Source: Clostridia bacterium
Lineage (GTDB): Bacteria > Bacillota > Clostridia > Christensenellales > Aristaeellaceae
Length of the DNA stretch: 64,000 bases
Assembly: GCA_017430225.1 (NCBI GenBank)
Contig: JAFRNK010000002.1
Location: forward strand, 1 to 64,000
Reading direction: 5' to 3'
Notes under the pieces: generated by a model
Told to the model about the DNA's origin: nothing
What the model saw: the letters and a program-made list of their open reading frames with translations, nothing else
Database searches by the model: none
Program-made: the position numbers and the translations under genes
Shown here: one piece after another, positions 54,574-63,907 of the stretch
Numbering within the stretch: the first letter of the stretch is position 1
Layout: every line of letters starts with the position of its first letter

Positions 54574-55692
54574 ATGAGTGTCAACATCAACGTCAAGAAT
54601 GTCATTAAGAAATACGGCGACAATACCGTCATCCCGGATCTGAGCCTGACGATCAGAGAAGGCGAGTTCTTCACCCTGCTGGGGCCCTCGGGCTGCGGCA
54701 AAACCACCCTCCTGCGCATGATTGCGGGCTTCAACTCCATCGAGGGCGGCGATATCTGCTTCAACGACAAGCGCATCAACGATCTGGACCCGGCCAAACG
54801 CAATATCGGCATGGTGTTCCAGAACTACGCGATCTTCCCGCACCTGAGCGTACGCAACAACGTCGCGTTCGGCCTGAAAGAGCGCAGGCTGCCCAAAGCC
54901 CAGGTCATCGAAGACACCAACAAGTTCATGAAGCTGATGCACATCGACGAATATGCCGACCGCATGCCTGACCGCCTCTCCGGCGGCCAGCAGCAGCGCG
55001 TCGCGCTGGCGCGCGCGCTGGTGATCCAGCCCGACGTACTGCTGATGGACGAACCGCTTTCCAACCTGGACGCAAAGCTGCGCGTGGAGATGCGTACGGT
55101 CATCAAGGAGATCCAGAACTCCGTCGGCATTACGACTGTCTACGTGACCCACGACCAGGAAGAGGCCATGGCGGTATCGGACCGCATCGCGGTCATGAAC
55201 CTGGGCGTCATTCAGCAGATCGGCACCCCGAAAGCGCTGTACCAGCGGCCGGCGAACCTGTTCGTGGCGTCCTTTATCGGGCGTACGAACATCTTCGAAG
55301 CGAAGCTCGTCCTCCGCGACAAGGTGCCTACGCTCGTGTTTGAGGGCGGATACGCCGTTCCGGTCGGGCACGTCCTGCCCGAATACCAGAAAGAGATGCC
55401 GGTCAAAGTCTGCGTACGTCCGGAAGAACTGGTCATCTCCAATACTGACGAGGGGGTTGACGCCAGGATCGACGACAGCGTGTTCCTCGGCCTGAACACG
55501 CACTATTTCGTGACCACCGCAGACGGGATCAAAGCGGAAATCGTGCAGGAATCCCAAATCGACAGCATCATTCCCAAAGGCGAACACGTCCGCCTGACGG
55601 TCAAACGCGAAAAGATCAACGTCATGACCGAAGACGGAAGCACCAACATCCTGCAAGGTGTACAGAACGACCTTGAAAAGAAGGCGGTGTAA
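54574..55692 (+). CDS. ABC transporter ATPase, FbpC/PotA type
   Basis: A 372-residue ATPase. Walker A GPSGCGKTT (about residues 38-46), MVFQNYAIFP Q-loop, LSGGQQQRVALARAL signature, Walker B LLMDEPLSNLD, VTHDQEEAM H-loop and a C-terminal TOBE-type domain (VCVRPEELVISN). The gene order ATPase-fused permease-binding protein matches iron(III), thiamine-like or phosphonate (2-aminoethylphosphonate) importers of the Fbp/PotA group; the substrate is not decided by sequence. The binding protein is a lipoprotein of the Fbp class. RBS GGGGAGA. Confidence 0.92.
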   Translation: MSVNINVKNVIKKYGDNTVIPDLSLTIREGEFFTLLGPSGCGKTTLLRMIAGFNSIEGGDICFNDKRINDLDPAKRNIGMVFQNYAIFPHLSVRNNVAFGLKERRLPKAQVIEDTNKFMKLMHIDEYADRMPDRLSGGQQQRVALARALVIQPDVLLMDEPLSNLDAKLRVEMRTVIKEIQNSVGITTVYVTHDQEEAMAVSDRIAVMNLGVIQQIGTPKALYQRPANLFVASFIGRTNIFEAKLVLRDKVPTLVFEGGYAVPVGHVLPEYQKEMPVKVCVRPEELVISNTDEGVDARIDDSVFLGLNTHYFVTTADGIKAEIVQESQIDSIIPKGEHVRLTVKREKINVMTEDGSTNILQGVQNDLEKKAV

Positions 55693-55694
55693 CC

Positions 55695-57341
55695 GTGAAA
55701 AAGAAATATGAGGTCTGGACGTTTATCACCTGGATCTTCCTGGCGCTGTTCGGACTGTTCCTGATCTATCCGATGTTCGGCATCTTGAAACAGTCCGTCA
55801 TCAGCAGCGACGGACGGTTCACGTTCGAGCAGTTCGGCAAGTTCTTCTCCACGCCGTACTATTCCTCTACGATCCAGAACAGCTTCGTGGTCACCATCGC
55901 CGTTACCGCGGTCACGCTGCTGATCGGCATCCCCTTTGCGTACTTTTATTCATTCTTCCAGCTGAAGGGCAGCAAATTCATCTTCGTGGTCTCCATTCTC
56001 TGCTGCATGAGTGCCCCCTTTATCGGTGCGTACAGCTGGATCATGCTGCTGGGCCGCAATGGCGTCATCACTGTGTTCCTGAAGGACGCGTTCGGCATCA
56101 AGCTGGGCAGCATCTACGGCTTCGGCGGCATCCTGATGGTGCAGGCGCTCAAGTTCTTCCCGCTCGTCTTCGTGTACATGAACGGTGCCTTCAAATCCAT
56201 CGACAACAGCCTCATCGAGGCCTCCGCCAACATGGGCTGCACCGGCGTCCGGCGCTTCTTCAAGGTCATCATGCAACTGTCCATGCCGACCATCCTGGCC
56301 GCGTCGCTGCTCGTGTTCATGCGCGCTTTCGCGGACTTCGGCACCCCGCTGCTGATCGGCGAGGGCTACCGCACGTTCCCCGTCGAGATCTACAACCAGT
56401 ACCTCGGCGAGAACGGGACGGACCATAACTTCGCCGCCGCCATTTCCGTGATCGCGATCATCGTGACGGCCATCGTCTTCTTCATCCAGAAATGGGCGAC
56501 CAACAAATACAATTTCTCCATCAACGCCCTGCATCCCATCCAGAAGCACAAACCGCGCGGCGTCGCGGGCGTACTCATGTATGTGTACTGCTACGGCCTG
56601 ATCGCGCTGGCCTTCCTGCCCCAGCTGTACATCGTGTACCTGTCCTTCCGCAACTGCGACGGCGCGGTCTTCAAGCCCGGCTTCAGCATGGTCAACTATG
56701 AGAAAGCCATGAAGAAGCTGCTGGTGCGCTCCATCAACAATACGATGATCTTCGGTATCGTTTCGCTGCTGATCATCATCATCTTCGCGATTCTGATCGC
56801 ATACCTGGTGGTTCGCAGGCCGCGCCCGCTGAATCACACCATCGATACCCTGTCCATGCTGCCTTACATCATGCCCGGCTCCATCATCGGCATCGCGCTG
56901 GTCATCGCGTTCGGCAAGCAGCCCTTGGCCCTGACCGGCACCATGGCGATCATGATCATCGCGCTGGTCATCCGAAGGATGCCCTACACAATACGTTCGG
57001 CCACCGCTACGCTGCAGAGCATCCCCATCAGTACAGAAGAAGCTTCCATCTCTCTCGGCGCGGGCAAGCTCAAGACGTTCCTGAAAGTCACTGCCCCGAT
57101 GATGGGCAACGGCATCATGAGCGGCGCGGTCCTCAGCTGGGTCGCCATCGTCACCGAGCTTTCGAGCGCGATCATCCTGTACAACAACAAGACGATCACC
57201 CTGACTATGAGCACCTACGCGGCCATCAGCCGCGGCAACGACGGCCTGGCCTGCGCTTTCGCGGCCATCCTGACGGTGCTGACCGCGATCTCGCTGATCA
57301 TCTACCTGGCGGTGACCAAGAGCGAGGACATCAAACTTTGA
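55695..57341 (+). CDS. ABC transporter permease with two fused BPD domains (FbpB type)
   Basis: A 548-residue permease with about twelve helices, that is, two BPD units in one chain. The EAA loops are SLIEASANMGCTGVRRFFKVIMQ (about residues 175-195) and TEEASISLGAGKLKTFLKVTAP (about 450-472). The GTG start at 55695 follows the ATPase stop by two bases with AAGGCGG upstream. Such fused permeases are typical of FbpB/AfuB iron and related oxyanion or organophosphonate importers. Confidence 0.92.
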   Translation: MKKKYEVWTFITWIFLALFGLFLIYPMFGILKQSVISSDGRFTFEQFGKFFSTPYYSSTIQNSFVVTIAVTAVTLLIGIPFAYFYSFFQLKGSKFIFVVSILCCMSAPFIGAYSWIMLLGRNGVITVFLKDAFGIKLGSIYGFGGILMVQALKFFPLVFVYMNGAFKSIDNSLIEASANMGCTGVRRFFKVIMQLSMPTILAASLLVFMRAFADFGTPLLIGEGYRTFPVEIYNQYLGENGTDHNFAAAISVIAIIVTAIVFFIQKWATNKYNFSINALHPIQKHKPRGVAGVLMYVYCYGLIALAFLPQLYIVYLSFRNCDGAVFKPGFSMVNYEKAMKKLLVRSINNTMIFGIVSLLIIIIFAILIAYLVVRRPRPLNHTIDTLSMLPYIMPGSIIGIALVIAFGKQPLALTGTMAIMIIALVIRRMPYTIRSATATLQSIPISTEEASISLGAGKLKTFLKVTAPMMGNGIMSGAVLSWVAIVTELSSAIILYNNKTITLTMSTYAAISRGNDGLACAFAAILTVLTAISLIIYLAVTKSEDIKL

Positions 57342-57347
57342 TCCCCG

Positions 57348-57362
57348 GGCGCACGGTGCGCC
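57348..57362 (+). other. Short hairpin between permease and binding-protein genes
   Basis: GGCGCA-CGG-TGCGCC just after the permease stop. No T-run follows; may protect or attenuate mRNA so that the binding protein is made in excess. Confidence 0.4.
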
Positions 57363-57396
57363 TGAAAATAAATCTATTCAAAGGAGGTTTCTCTTT

Positions 57397-58416
57397 ATGA
57401 AGAAACTTACAGCATTGCTCCTGGCCGCCATCATGATGCTGGCCGCCTGCTCCGCGATTGCGGAATCCGTGTCCGGTCCCCTGGTGCTGTACAGCTCCAT
57501 GACCGATAACGACATCGACAACCTGATCGAAGCCTTCAACGAAGTGTATCCCGACGTGGAAGTGGAAGTGGTGAACGGCTCCGCCGGCGAACTGCAGGCC
57601 CGTACCCGCGCCGAAGCCGGCAATCCCCAGGGCGACGTGCAGTGGGGCGGCCTCTCTCCGTCCGACGGCTCTGCCAACGACGACATCTACGCCCTCTATA
57701 CTTCTCCCTATGAGGACGATCTGCCCGCTGATTACAAGAGCCACAACGGCCGCTACAACCAGGACCACCTGAGCACCATCTGCTTCTGCGTGAACGTGGA
57801 ACTCGAAAAAGAACTCGGCGTCGAGATCAGGACCTATGAAGACCTGCTGAATCCCGCCCTCAAAGGCCGCATCGTGCTGAGCGACCCCAACAGCTCCTCC
57901 GCCGCCTGGAACAACGTCTGCAACATCTTCGCAGTGTATGGCTATGACAGTGACGAAGCCTGGGCCATCATGCGCGGACTGCTCGAAAACGGTCTGGTCA
58001 TTTCCACCTCTTCCTCCGTATGCTTCAAAGCTGTTGACAGCGGCGAATATGCTGTCGGCCTGACCTACGAAGACGGCGCTGACACCCTGCTCAAGTCCGG
58101 CTCCGACCGCATCCGCATCCAGTATCCTGAAAACGGTGCGTCCGGCACCACCATGGGCTGCGCGATGATCGAAAACTGCCCGCATCCCGAAGCCGCGAAG
58201 GCCATGATCAACTTCCTGATGAGCCCCGAGGGCCAGGAAGCGCTGGCGACCCGCCTGGAGACCCTGCGCTTCACCAACCCGAAGGCGAAGTACGAGATCA
58301 AGTACCTGCCTGCCGACGATACCATTAACTGGGTATCCCGCGACACCAGCTGGCTGATCGAGCACAAAGCTGAAATGCTCGAAAAGTGGAACGCGCTTTA
58401 CGCCGAGACCCGCTGA
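57397..58416 (+). CDS. ABC transporter solute-binding lipoprotein, FbpA type
   Basis: A 339-residue exported binding protein of the Fbp/type-II periplasmic fold. The signal peptide ends in a lipobox LAAC with Cys20 (LLAAIMMLAACSAIAES), so it is a lipoprotein. The N-terminal VLYSSMTDNDIDNLIEAF pattern and GDVQWGGLSP match ferric-iron or aminoethylphosphonate-binding relatives. Ligand unknown. AAGGAGG ribosome-binding site; preceded by a short hairpin and followed by a shared bidirectional terminator. Confidence 0.92.
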   Translation: MKKLTALLLAAIMMLAACSAIAESVSGPLVLYSSMTDNDIDNLIEAFNEVYPDVEVEVVNGSAGELQARTRAEAGNPQGDVQWGGLSPSDGSANDDIYALYTSPYEDDLPADYKSHNGRYNQDHLSTICFCVNVELEKELGVEIRTYEDLLNPALKGRIVLSDPNSSSAAWNNVCNIFAVYGYDSDEAWAIMRGLLENGLVISTSSSVCFKAVDSGEYAVGLTYEDGADTLLKSGSDRIRIQYPENGASGTTMGCAMIENCPHPEAAKAMINFLMSPEGQEALATRLETLRFTNPKAKYEIKYLPADDTINWVSRDTSWLIEHKAEMLEKWNALYAETR

Positions 58417-58432
58417 TTCAGTCCAAAACAAG

Positions 58433-58463
58433 AGGGCATGCCGTGCAAACCGCGGCATGCCCT
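58433..58463. terminator. Bidirectional terminator between the Fbp operon and rsmI
   Basis: AGGGCATGCCG (58433-58443) pairs with CGGCATGCCCT (58453-58463). T-rich tracts follow on both strands (TTTACTTTTATTT rightward; CTTGTTTT leftward). Confidence 0.88.
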
Positions 58464-58476
58464 TTACTTTTATTTC

Positions 58477-59331
58477 TCACTGGTCCTCGATCATTTCCTT
58501 GACCTTCAGCGCAGCAGCGTAGAGTTCGTTCTTCCGCAGTCCCTGGGCCTGCAACTGTTCCCGCGCTTCACGCAGGGATGCTCCGCCGAGCATCAGTTCA
58601 AGCAGGCGCATTTCCGGGCTCAGTTCCGCCGCCGGTGCTGCAGCCTCGGGTACAGGAACCTGCCGCAGGTCGAGCACGATGCAGTATTCGCCCTTCTCAG
58701 CCTTCTCGTTCGCTTTCATCTGTTCCAGGACTTCATCTGGCGTTCCGCGCAGGGTCAGCTCATGCAGCTTGGAAAGATCGCAGGACGCGCTCACCCGCGC
58801 TTCCGGAAGGACGCGCGCGATCGATTCCATCAGCGCGATCACCCTGAACGGGGATTCGTGGATGATGGCGGCCTGCCCGCCGATCATACTGCGGAGTTTT
58901 TCTTCCAGCGGCTTTTTCTCCCGCGGCAGAAACCCATAAAACGTGAATTCCGTCACGTCGAACCCGCTCACCGACAGGGCTGCCGCCAGCGCCGTGGGTC
59001 CGGGCACGGCGACCACAGGAATACCTGCCTCGGCGCACAGCCGGGTCAGGATCATGCCCGGGTCTGAGACCCCGGGCGTGCCCGCGTCCGTGACCAGGGC
59101 AACGTCGATGCCTTCCGAAAGCATCCGGCTGACGATCTCCTGCGCTTTCCCGCGCTCGTTATGCTGATGGCAGGAGGTCAGCGGCGTATGGATATCGAAA
59201 TGGCTGGTTAGCTTCATGGTGACGCGCGTGTCCTCCGCGGCGATCAGCTGCACGTTTCTGAGCGTCTCCACCGCGCGCGGGCTCATATCCCCCAGGTTCC
59301 CGATCGGCGTCGCCACCACGTAAAGGGTCAT
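58477..59331 (-). CDS. rsmI: 16S rRNA (cytidine1402-2'-O)-methyltransferase RsmI
   Basis: A 284-residue SAM-dependent methyltransferase of the tetrapyrrole-methylase fold that modifies C1402 of 16S rRNA. Motifs: VVATPIGNLGDMSPRAVETL (residues 4-23), AEDTRVT (about 31-37), VTDAGTPGVSDPG (about 78-90), AVPGPTALAAALSVSG (about 105-120). The start at 59331 (MTLYVVATPIGN) is favoured by GAGGAGG nine bases upstream; the longer frame would start at GTG inside the promoter-side leader. Convergent with the Fbp operon and divergent from the phosphoribosyltransferase gene. Confidence 0.95.
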   Translation of the reverse strand: MTLYVVATPIGNLGDMSPRAVETLRNVQLIAAEDTRVTMKLTSHFDIHTPLTSCHQHNERGKAQEIVSRMLSEGIDVALVTDAGTPGVSDPGMILTRLCAEAGIPVVAVPGPTALAAALSVSGFDVTEFTFYGFLPREKKPLEEKLRSMIGGQAAIIHESPFRVIALMESIARVLPEARVSASCDLSKLHELTLRGTPDEVLEQMKANEKAEKGEYCIVLDLRQVPVPEAAAPAAELSPEMRLLELMLGGASLREAREQLQAQGLRKNELYAAALKVKEMIEDQ

Positions 59332-59370
59332 ACCGCCATTCCTCCTCACTGTTCAGAACGTCATATAGGC

Positions 59371-59399
59371 ATTATAACACGTCCTGCAGGCAATGAAAA
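59371..59399 (-). promoter_or_regulatory. Promoter of rsmI
   Basis: Minus strand: -10 TATAAT (59371-59376) with 17 bases to a weak -35 TTTTCA (59394-59399). Confidence 0.5.
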
Positions 59400-59420
59400 G
59401 GGCTGAATCTGCATGGGTGA

Positions 59421-59449
59421 TTGACAATCCACCGTAAACCGTATAAAAT
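59421..59449 (+). promoter_or_regulatory. Promoter of the phosphoribosyltransferase gene
   Basis: -35 TTGACA (59421-59426), 17 bases, -10 TAAAAT (59444-59449). Back to back with the rsmI promoter. Confidence 0.75.
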
Positions 59450-59501
59450 AAGAAAGCAGCCGGACGGCTGAAATAAATGGCGAAAGATGGAGGGAATCAA
59501 T

Positions 59502-60062
59502 ATGTCTCTTACCTATAAGATGAAAGTGGCCGGCCTGGAACGTGATCTGCCGATCTGCCGGGTCAACGACGATCTGTATATCGGCGCGTTCGTCATCTTC
59601 GGCGACGTCGAACTGACCCAGGCCTGCGCGCGGGAACTGCTCAAGCGCGCGCCTGAATATGACATCATGATCTCCGCCGAATCCAAGGGCATCCCGCTGG
59701 TCTACGAGATGGCGCGCCAGAGCGGCGAGAACCGCTACCTGCTGGCCCGCAAAGCGCCGAAACTGTATATGCAGAACGTTTTCAGCGTGAAGGTCAACTC
59801 CATCACCACCGCCAAAGAGCAGATCCTCTGCATCGACGGCAAGGACGCCGAATACATGAAGGGCCGCCGCGTCTTGATCGTGGACGACGTCATCTCCACC
59901 GGCGAATCCCTGAAAGCGCTGGAGCAGCTCGTCACCAAAGCCGGCGGCAACATCGTCGGCCGCATGGCGATCCTGGCCGAGGGTGACGCCCAGAGCCGCG
60001 ACGACCTGATCTACCTCGAAAAACTGCCCGTTTTCAACGCAAAAGGCGAAATCATCGGCTAA
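59502..60062 (+). CDS. Purine-type phosphoribosyltransferase (apt-like)
   Basis: A 186-residue type I phosphoribosyltransferase. The PRPP-binding motif is VLIVDDVISTGES (about residues 123-135), and ISAESKGIPLVYEMA (about 53-67) carries the conserved pyrophosphate loop. Length and layout are closest to adenine/xanthine phosphoribosyltransferases; the base specificity is not clear, so no gene symbol is given. The start at 59502 has GGAGGG seven bases upstream. The glycogen genes malQ and glgP follow after 23 bases with no terminator, so it may head that operon. Confidence 0.83.
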   Translation: MSLTYKMKVAGLERDLPICRVNDDLYIGAFVIFGDVELTQACARELLKRAPEYDIMISAESKGIPLVYEMARQSGENRYLLARKAPKLYMQNVFSVKVNSITTAKEQILCIDGKDAEYMKGRRVLIVDDVISTGESLKALEQLVTKAGGNIVGRMAILAEGDAQSRDDLIYLEKLPVFNAKGEIIG

Positions 60063-60085
60063 CAAAAAACGGAGGTGCACAGCTT

Positions 60086-61555
60086 ATGCGCCAGAGCGGA
60101 TTGCTGGTCCATCTCACGTCGCTTGCCGGGCCGGAAGGCATCGGCACGCTTGGCGCGCCTGCGCGCGAGATGGCGGATTTTCTACACGACGCGGACGTCC
60201 GCGTATGGCAGATGCTGCCGGTCGGGCCCACGGGTTTCGGCGCGTCGCCTTACCAGAGCCCATCCACTTACGCGGGCAATCCGCTGCTGATCGACCTGAC
60301 CGCGCTCCGGGATGAAGGCATCCTGCCCAAGGATGCGAACTTTGCCGCGGAACCTGCGCCGCGCGTCGATTTTGACGCCGTCGAAAAGACCAAAACAGCC
60401 TGCCTGCTGCGCGCCTACGAAGCTTCCATCGGAGACCTGAAATCCGAGGTTGAAAGCTTTGCCGCCAGGAAAGCCTGGGTCTGGCCTTACGCGCAGTACG
60501 AAGCGCTCAAGGAAGCGCACGGTCCCTTCAACACCTGGCCGATCGCCCAGCGGCGCTACCCCACCGACCATAACGCGGAAACTGCCAAAGAGCTCGAGAG
60601 CCTCAAAGACCGGGTGCTGTACCACGCGTTTGTGCAGTACCTCTTCGACCGCCAGTGGACGGAACTGCGCGAATACGCCGCCAAAAAAGAGCTGTCATTG
60701 TTCGGCGACATCCCGATCTATGTCGCACCGGGCAGCTGCGACGTCTGGCAGAGCCCGCAGTATTTCCAGGTGGACGAAAACCTGAACCCCCAGCGCGTCG
60801 CCGGCGTGCCGCCGGATTACTTCTCTGCGGACGGCCAGCTCTGGGGCAACCCGCTCTACCGCTGGCTCAGGCTGTGGGCGCACCATTACGACTGGTGGAT
60901 CGACCGCCTGCGCGGGATCAGCGAGCGCTTCGACATCATCCGCATCGACCATTTCATCGGATTCGCGAATTATTACTCCGTCGCCGCCGACGCGGATAAC
61001 GCGCGCCACGGAAAGTGGGTCAAAAATGCGGGGAAGCTGTTCTTTAACGAGGTAAGCCGCCAGCTGCCCGACATGCGCATCATCGCCGAAGACTTGGGCG
61101 AAGTGAGCCCGCGCGTGAAAAAGCTGCTCCGGGAGACCGGCTTCCCCGGCATGAAGGTGCTGGTGTTCGGCCTGGACAGTGACGAGAGCAACCCGCACCA
61201 CCCCGCCAACATCACAGAGAATACCGTCGCCTATACCGGCACACACGACAACGATACCGTCCTTGGCTGGTATAACCGCATCGACCGCAAGGAACGCCAA
61301 AACGCGCAGAACATCCTGGGCATGAAGCCCGGAGACGACATCTGCAACGCGATGATCCGCAGGGTGCTTTCGTCCCCCGCTTTTCTGGCGGTCATCCCCA
61401 TGCAGGACTGGCTGTGCCTGGACAATGAATCGCGCATGAACTACCCCGGCACAGTTGGCGGCAACAACTGGCGCTACCGCATGATGCCCGGCGACCTGAG
61501 CGCCGTCCTGCTCAAGCGCATCCAGATCATGAATCACGAATACGGGAGGAATTGA
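60086..61555 (+). CDS. malQ: 4-alpha-glucanotransferase (amylomaltase)
   Basis: A 489-residue GH77 enzyme that disproportionates maltooligosaccharides, releasing glucose and lengthening chains for phosphorolysis. N-terminal SGLLVHLTSLAGPEGIGTLG (residues 4-23); catalytic residues lie in RIDHFIGF (nucleophile Asp), IAEDLGEV (acid/base Glu) and YTGTHDNDT (transition-state Asp). Length is normal for bacterial MalQ. AACGGAGGTG precedes the ATG. The stop codon is part of the ribosome-binding region of glgP. Confidence 0.96.
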   Translation: MRQSGLLVHLTSLAGPEGIGTLGAPAREMADFLHDADVRVWQMLPVGPTGFGASPYQSPSTYAGNPLLIDLTALRDEGILPKDANFAAEPAPRVDFDAVEKTKTACLLRAYEASIGDLKSEVESFAARKAWVWPYAQYEALKEAHGPFNTWPIAQRRYPTDHNAETAKELESLKDRVLYHAFVQYLFDRQWTELREYAAKKELSLFGDIPIYVAPGSCDVWQSPQYFQVDENLNPQRVAGVPPDYFSADGQLWGNPLYRWLRLWAHHYDWWIDRLRGISERFDIIRIDHFIGFANYYSVAADADNARHGKWVKNAGKLFFNEVSRQLPDMRIIAEDLGEVSPRVKKLLRETGFPGMKVLVFGLDSDESNPHHPANITENTVAYTGTHDNDTVLGWYNRIDRKERQNAQNILGMKPGDDICNAMIRRVLSSPAFLAVIPMQDWLCLDNESRMNYPGTVGGNNWRYRMMPGDLSAVLLKRIQIMNHEYGRN

Positions 61556-61557
61556 AC

Positions 61558-63897
61558 ATGGCTTTCAAACCGCAGGACATCCTCTGCCTGACAGAACAGA
61601 ATGTGCGCGCGATGTATCATACAGAACTGGCCGGAGCTGACGCGCACCAGCTGCACAACGCCCTCGGCCGTGCGGTCATGGCGCTGATCGCGCCGGACTG
61701 GATGAAGACCAACGAAAAGCGCGCCGCAAAAAGGCAGGCCGCTTATCTGTCTGCCGAATACCTGACGGGGCGCCTGGTATACAACAACCTGCTCTGCCTG
61801 GGAGTACTCAGCGAAACGAAATCCCTCTTCCAGGAGAAGGGCGTTGATCTCGCGGTCCTCGAGGACATCGAGGACGACGCGTTCGGCAACGGCGGCCTGG
61901 GCCGCCTCGCCGCCTGCTTCCTGGACAGCGCAGCGACGCTCGACGTCCCGCTGACGGGCTACGGTCTGCGCTATCGCTACGGGCTTTTCTACCAGTATTT
62001 CGAGGACGGCTGCCAGAAGGAAGCGCCCGACGACTGGTCGCGCCTGGGCGACCCATGGAGCGTACGCCGCGACGACCTCAAGGTCATCGTCCCCATCAAG
62101 GATGGGCCGGTCAGCGCCGTGCCTTACGACATGCCGGTCATCGGCTACAAAAACGGCGTCGTCGGCACCCTGCGCCTGTGGCAGACCGAGAGCCTGCATG
62201 AGATCGATTTCAAAACCTTCAACGAGCAGCGTTATGCCCAGGCCGCGAAGGACAAGAACGCGGCCGAAGATATCGTCAAATTCCTGTATCCCAATGATAC
62301 CAGGCCCGCGGGCAAGCTGCTGCGCCTGAAGCAGCAGTACGTGCTTTCCAGCGCGTCCCTGCAGGATATGCTCCGCGCCTACCGTGAGCGTTACGGCCGC
62401 GACTATTCTCATTTCGCGGAATGCTATGCCGTACAGCTCAACGATACGCATCCCACGCTGTCGATTCCCGAACTGGTCCGCCTGCTGATGCTGGACCACG
62501 TCTCGTTCGAGAAAGCGCTGGAAATCGCAAAAGCCACCTTCGCCTACACCAACCACACGGTCATGCAGGAAGCCCTGGAAAAGTGGGATCTCGCGCTCCT
62601 GCGCCGCCTCTCCCCCGAAATCGCGGATATCCTGATCCGTATCGACGCCGCCATGCGTGCGGAACTGGGCGATCAGGTGACCGGAAGTATGGGCATCCGG
62701 CAGGATGGCAGGATCCACATGGCCAATCTCGCCATGTACGGCGGGCACGCAGTCAACGGCGTGGCCAAGATCCACACCGAGATCCTGAAAAACGACGTCC
62801 TCAAAGACTGGTACGCGGTCTGTCCCGACCACTTCAGCAATAAAACCAACGGCATCACACAGCGCCGCTGGCTGGGGCTGTGCAATCCCGAACTGACCGC
62901 GCTGATGAACGAAGCCGCCAGCGCGGACGTGCTGCTGGAGCCGGAGAAAATGTCCGCCCTGGCCAAATACGCGGACGATGCTGCAGCCCTCGACCGCATG
63001 CACCAAATCAAGCGGGCGAACAAGCGCGAACTCGCGCGCGTCATTAAAGACCGTGAAGGCGTGGAACTGCCCGAAAGCTTCCTCTTCGACGTCCAGGTCA
63101 AGCGCCTGCACGAGTACAAGCGCCAGCTGATGAACGCCTTCTCGATCGCCGCCCTGTACGAAGGCCTGAAAGACGGCAGCATCAAAGACTTTACGCCCAC
63201 AGCGTTCATTTTCGGCGCGAAGGCTGCCCCCGGATACGACCGGGCGAAAGCCATCATTTACTTCATCAACAGCATCGCCGCCACCGTCAACCGCGATCCA
63301 GCCGTACGCGACCTGATGCGCGTTGTCTTCGTGCACAATTACGACTGCTCTTATGCTGAAAAGATCCTGCCCGCCGCTGACGTATCCGAACAGATTTCCC
63401 CAGCGGGCACCGAAGCCAGCGGAACCAGCAACATGAAGCTGATGATGAACGGCGCGGTCACCCTGGGCACGATGGACGGCGCGAACATCGAAATCGTGGG
63501 CAAGGCCGGCCTCGAAAACAACTACATCTTCGGCGCGACGGTCGACGAAATCAACCGCATTCGCGATTCGTACGACCCGAATGCGCTGTATCAGCAGGAC
63601 GCACGCCTCGCGCGCGCCATGAATTGGCTGATCGACGGCCATGTGCCGGACAAGAACGGCATGCTCCGGGAACTGCACGACGCGCTGCTCAAAGGCGCCA
63701 GCTGGCACAAGCCGGACCATTACTTCGTCTGCCTGGACTTCGACCCGTATCTGACCGCCAAACTGAAGGTCAACTCGGACTACCGCGACAGCGCCGCCTT
63801 CACCCGCAAATGCCTGCTGAACGCGGCGAACGCGGGCAGCTTCTCTTCCGACCGCACCATTCGTGAATACGCCCGCGAAATCTGGCGCACAGAGTGA
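61558..63897 (+). CDS. glgP: Glycogen/maltodextrin phosphorylase
   Basis: A 779-residue GT35 phosphorylase releasing glucose-1-phosphate from alpha-1,4-glucans. YLSAEYLTGRLVYNNLL (about residues 63-79), NGGLGRLAACFLDSAATL, GYGLRYRYGLF near the N-terminal domain; RLHEYKRQLMNAF (about 518-530), the PLP region SGTSNMKLMMNGAVTLGTMDGANIE (about 622-646) with the PLP lysine in it. The start is the ATG at 61558, well placed after GGGAGGA; a TTG two codons earlier is in frame. Coupled closely to malQ. Confidence 0.97.
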   Translation: MAFKPQDILCLTEQNVRAMYHTELAGADAHQLHNALGRAVMALIAPDWMKTNEKRAAKRQAAYLSAEYLTGRLVYNNLLCLGVLSETKSLFQEKGVDLAVLEDIEDDAFGNGGLGRLAACFLDSAATLDVPLTGYGLRYRYGLFYQYFEDGCQKEAPDDWSRLGDPWSVRRDDLKVIVPIKDGPVSAVPYDMPVIGYKNGVVGTLRLWQTESLHEIDFKTFNEQRYAQAAKDKNAAEDIVKFLYPNDTRPAGKLLRLKQQYVLSSASLQDMLRAYRERYGRDYSHFAECYAVQLNDTHPTLSIPELVRLLMLDHVSFEKALEIAKATFAYTNHTVMQEALEKWDLALLRRLSPEIADILIRIDAAMRAELGDQVTGSMGIRQDGRIHMANLAMYGGHAVNGVAKIHTEILKNDVLKDWYAVCPDHFSNKTNGITQRRWLGLCNPELTALMNEAASADVLLEPEKMSALAKYADDAAALDRMHQIKRANKRELARVIKDREGVELPESFLFDVQVKRLHEYKRQLMNAFSIAALYEGLKDGSIKDFTPTAFIFGAKAAPGYDRAKAIIYFINSIAATVNRDPAVRDLMRVVFVHNYDCSYAEKILPAADVSEQISPAGTEASGTSNMKLMMNGAVTLGTMDGANIEIVGKAGLENNYIFGATVDEINRIRDSYDPNALYQQDARLARAMNWLIDGHVPDKNGMLRELHDALLKGASWHKPDHYFVCLDFDPYLTAKLKVNSDYRDSAAFTRKCLLNAANAGSFSSDRTIREYAREIWRTE

Positions 63898-63907
63898 GGC
63901 TGCAGAC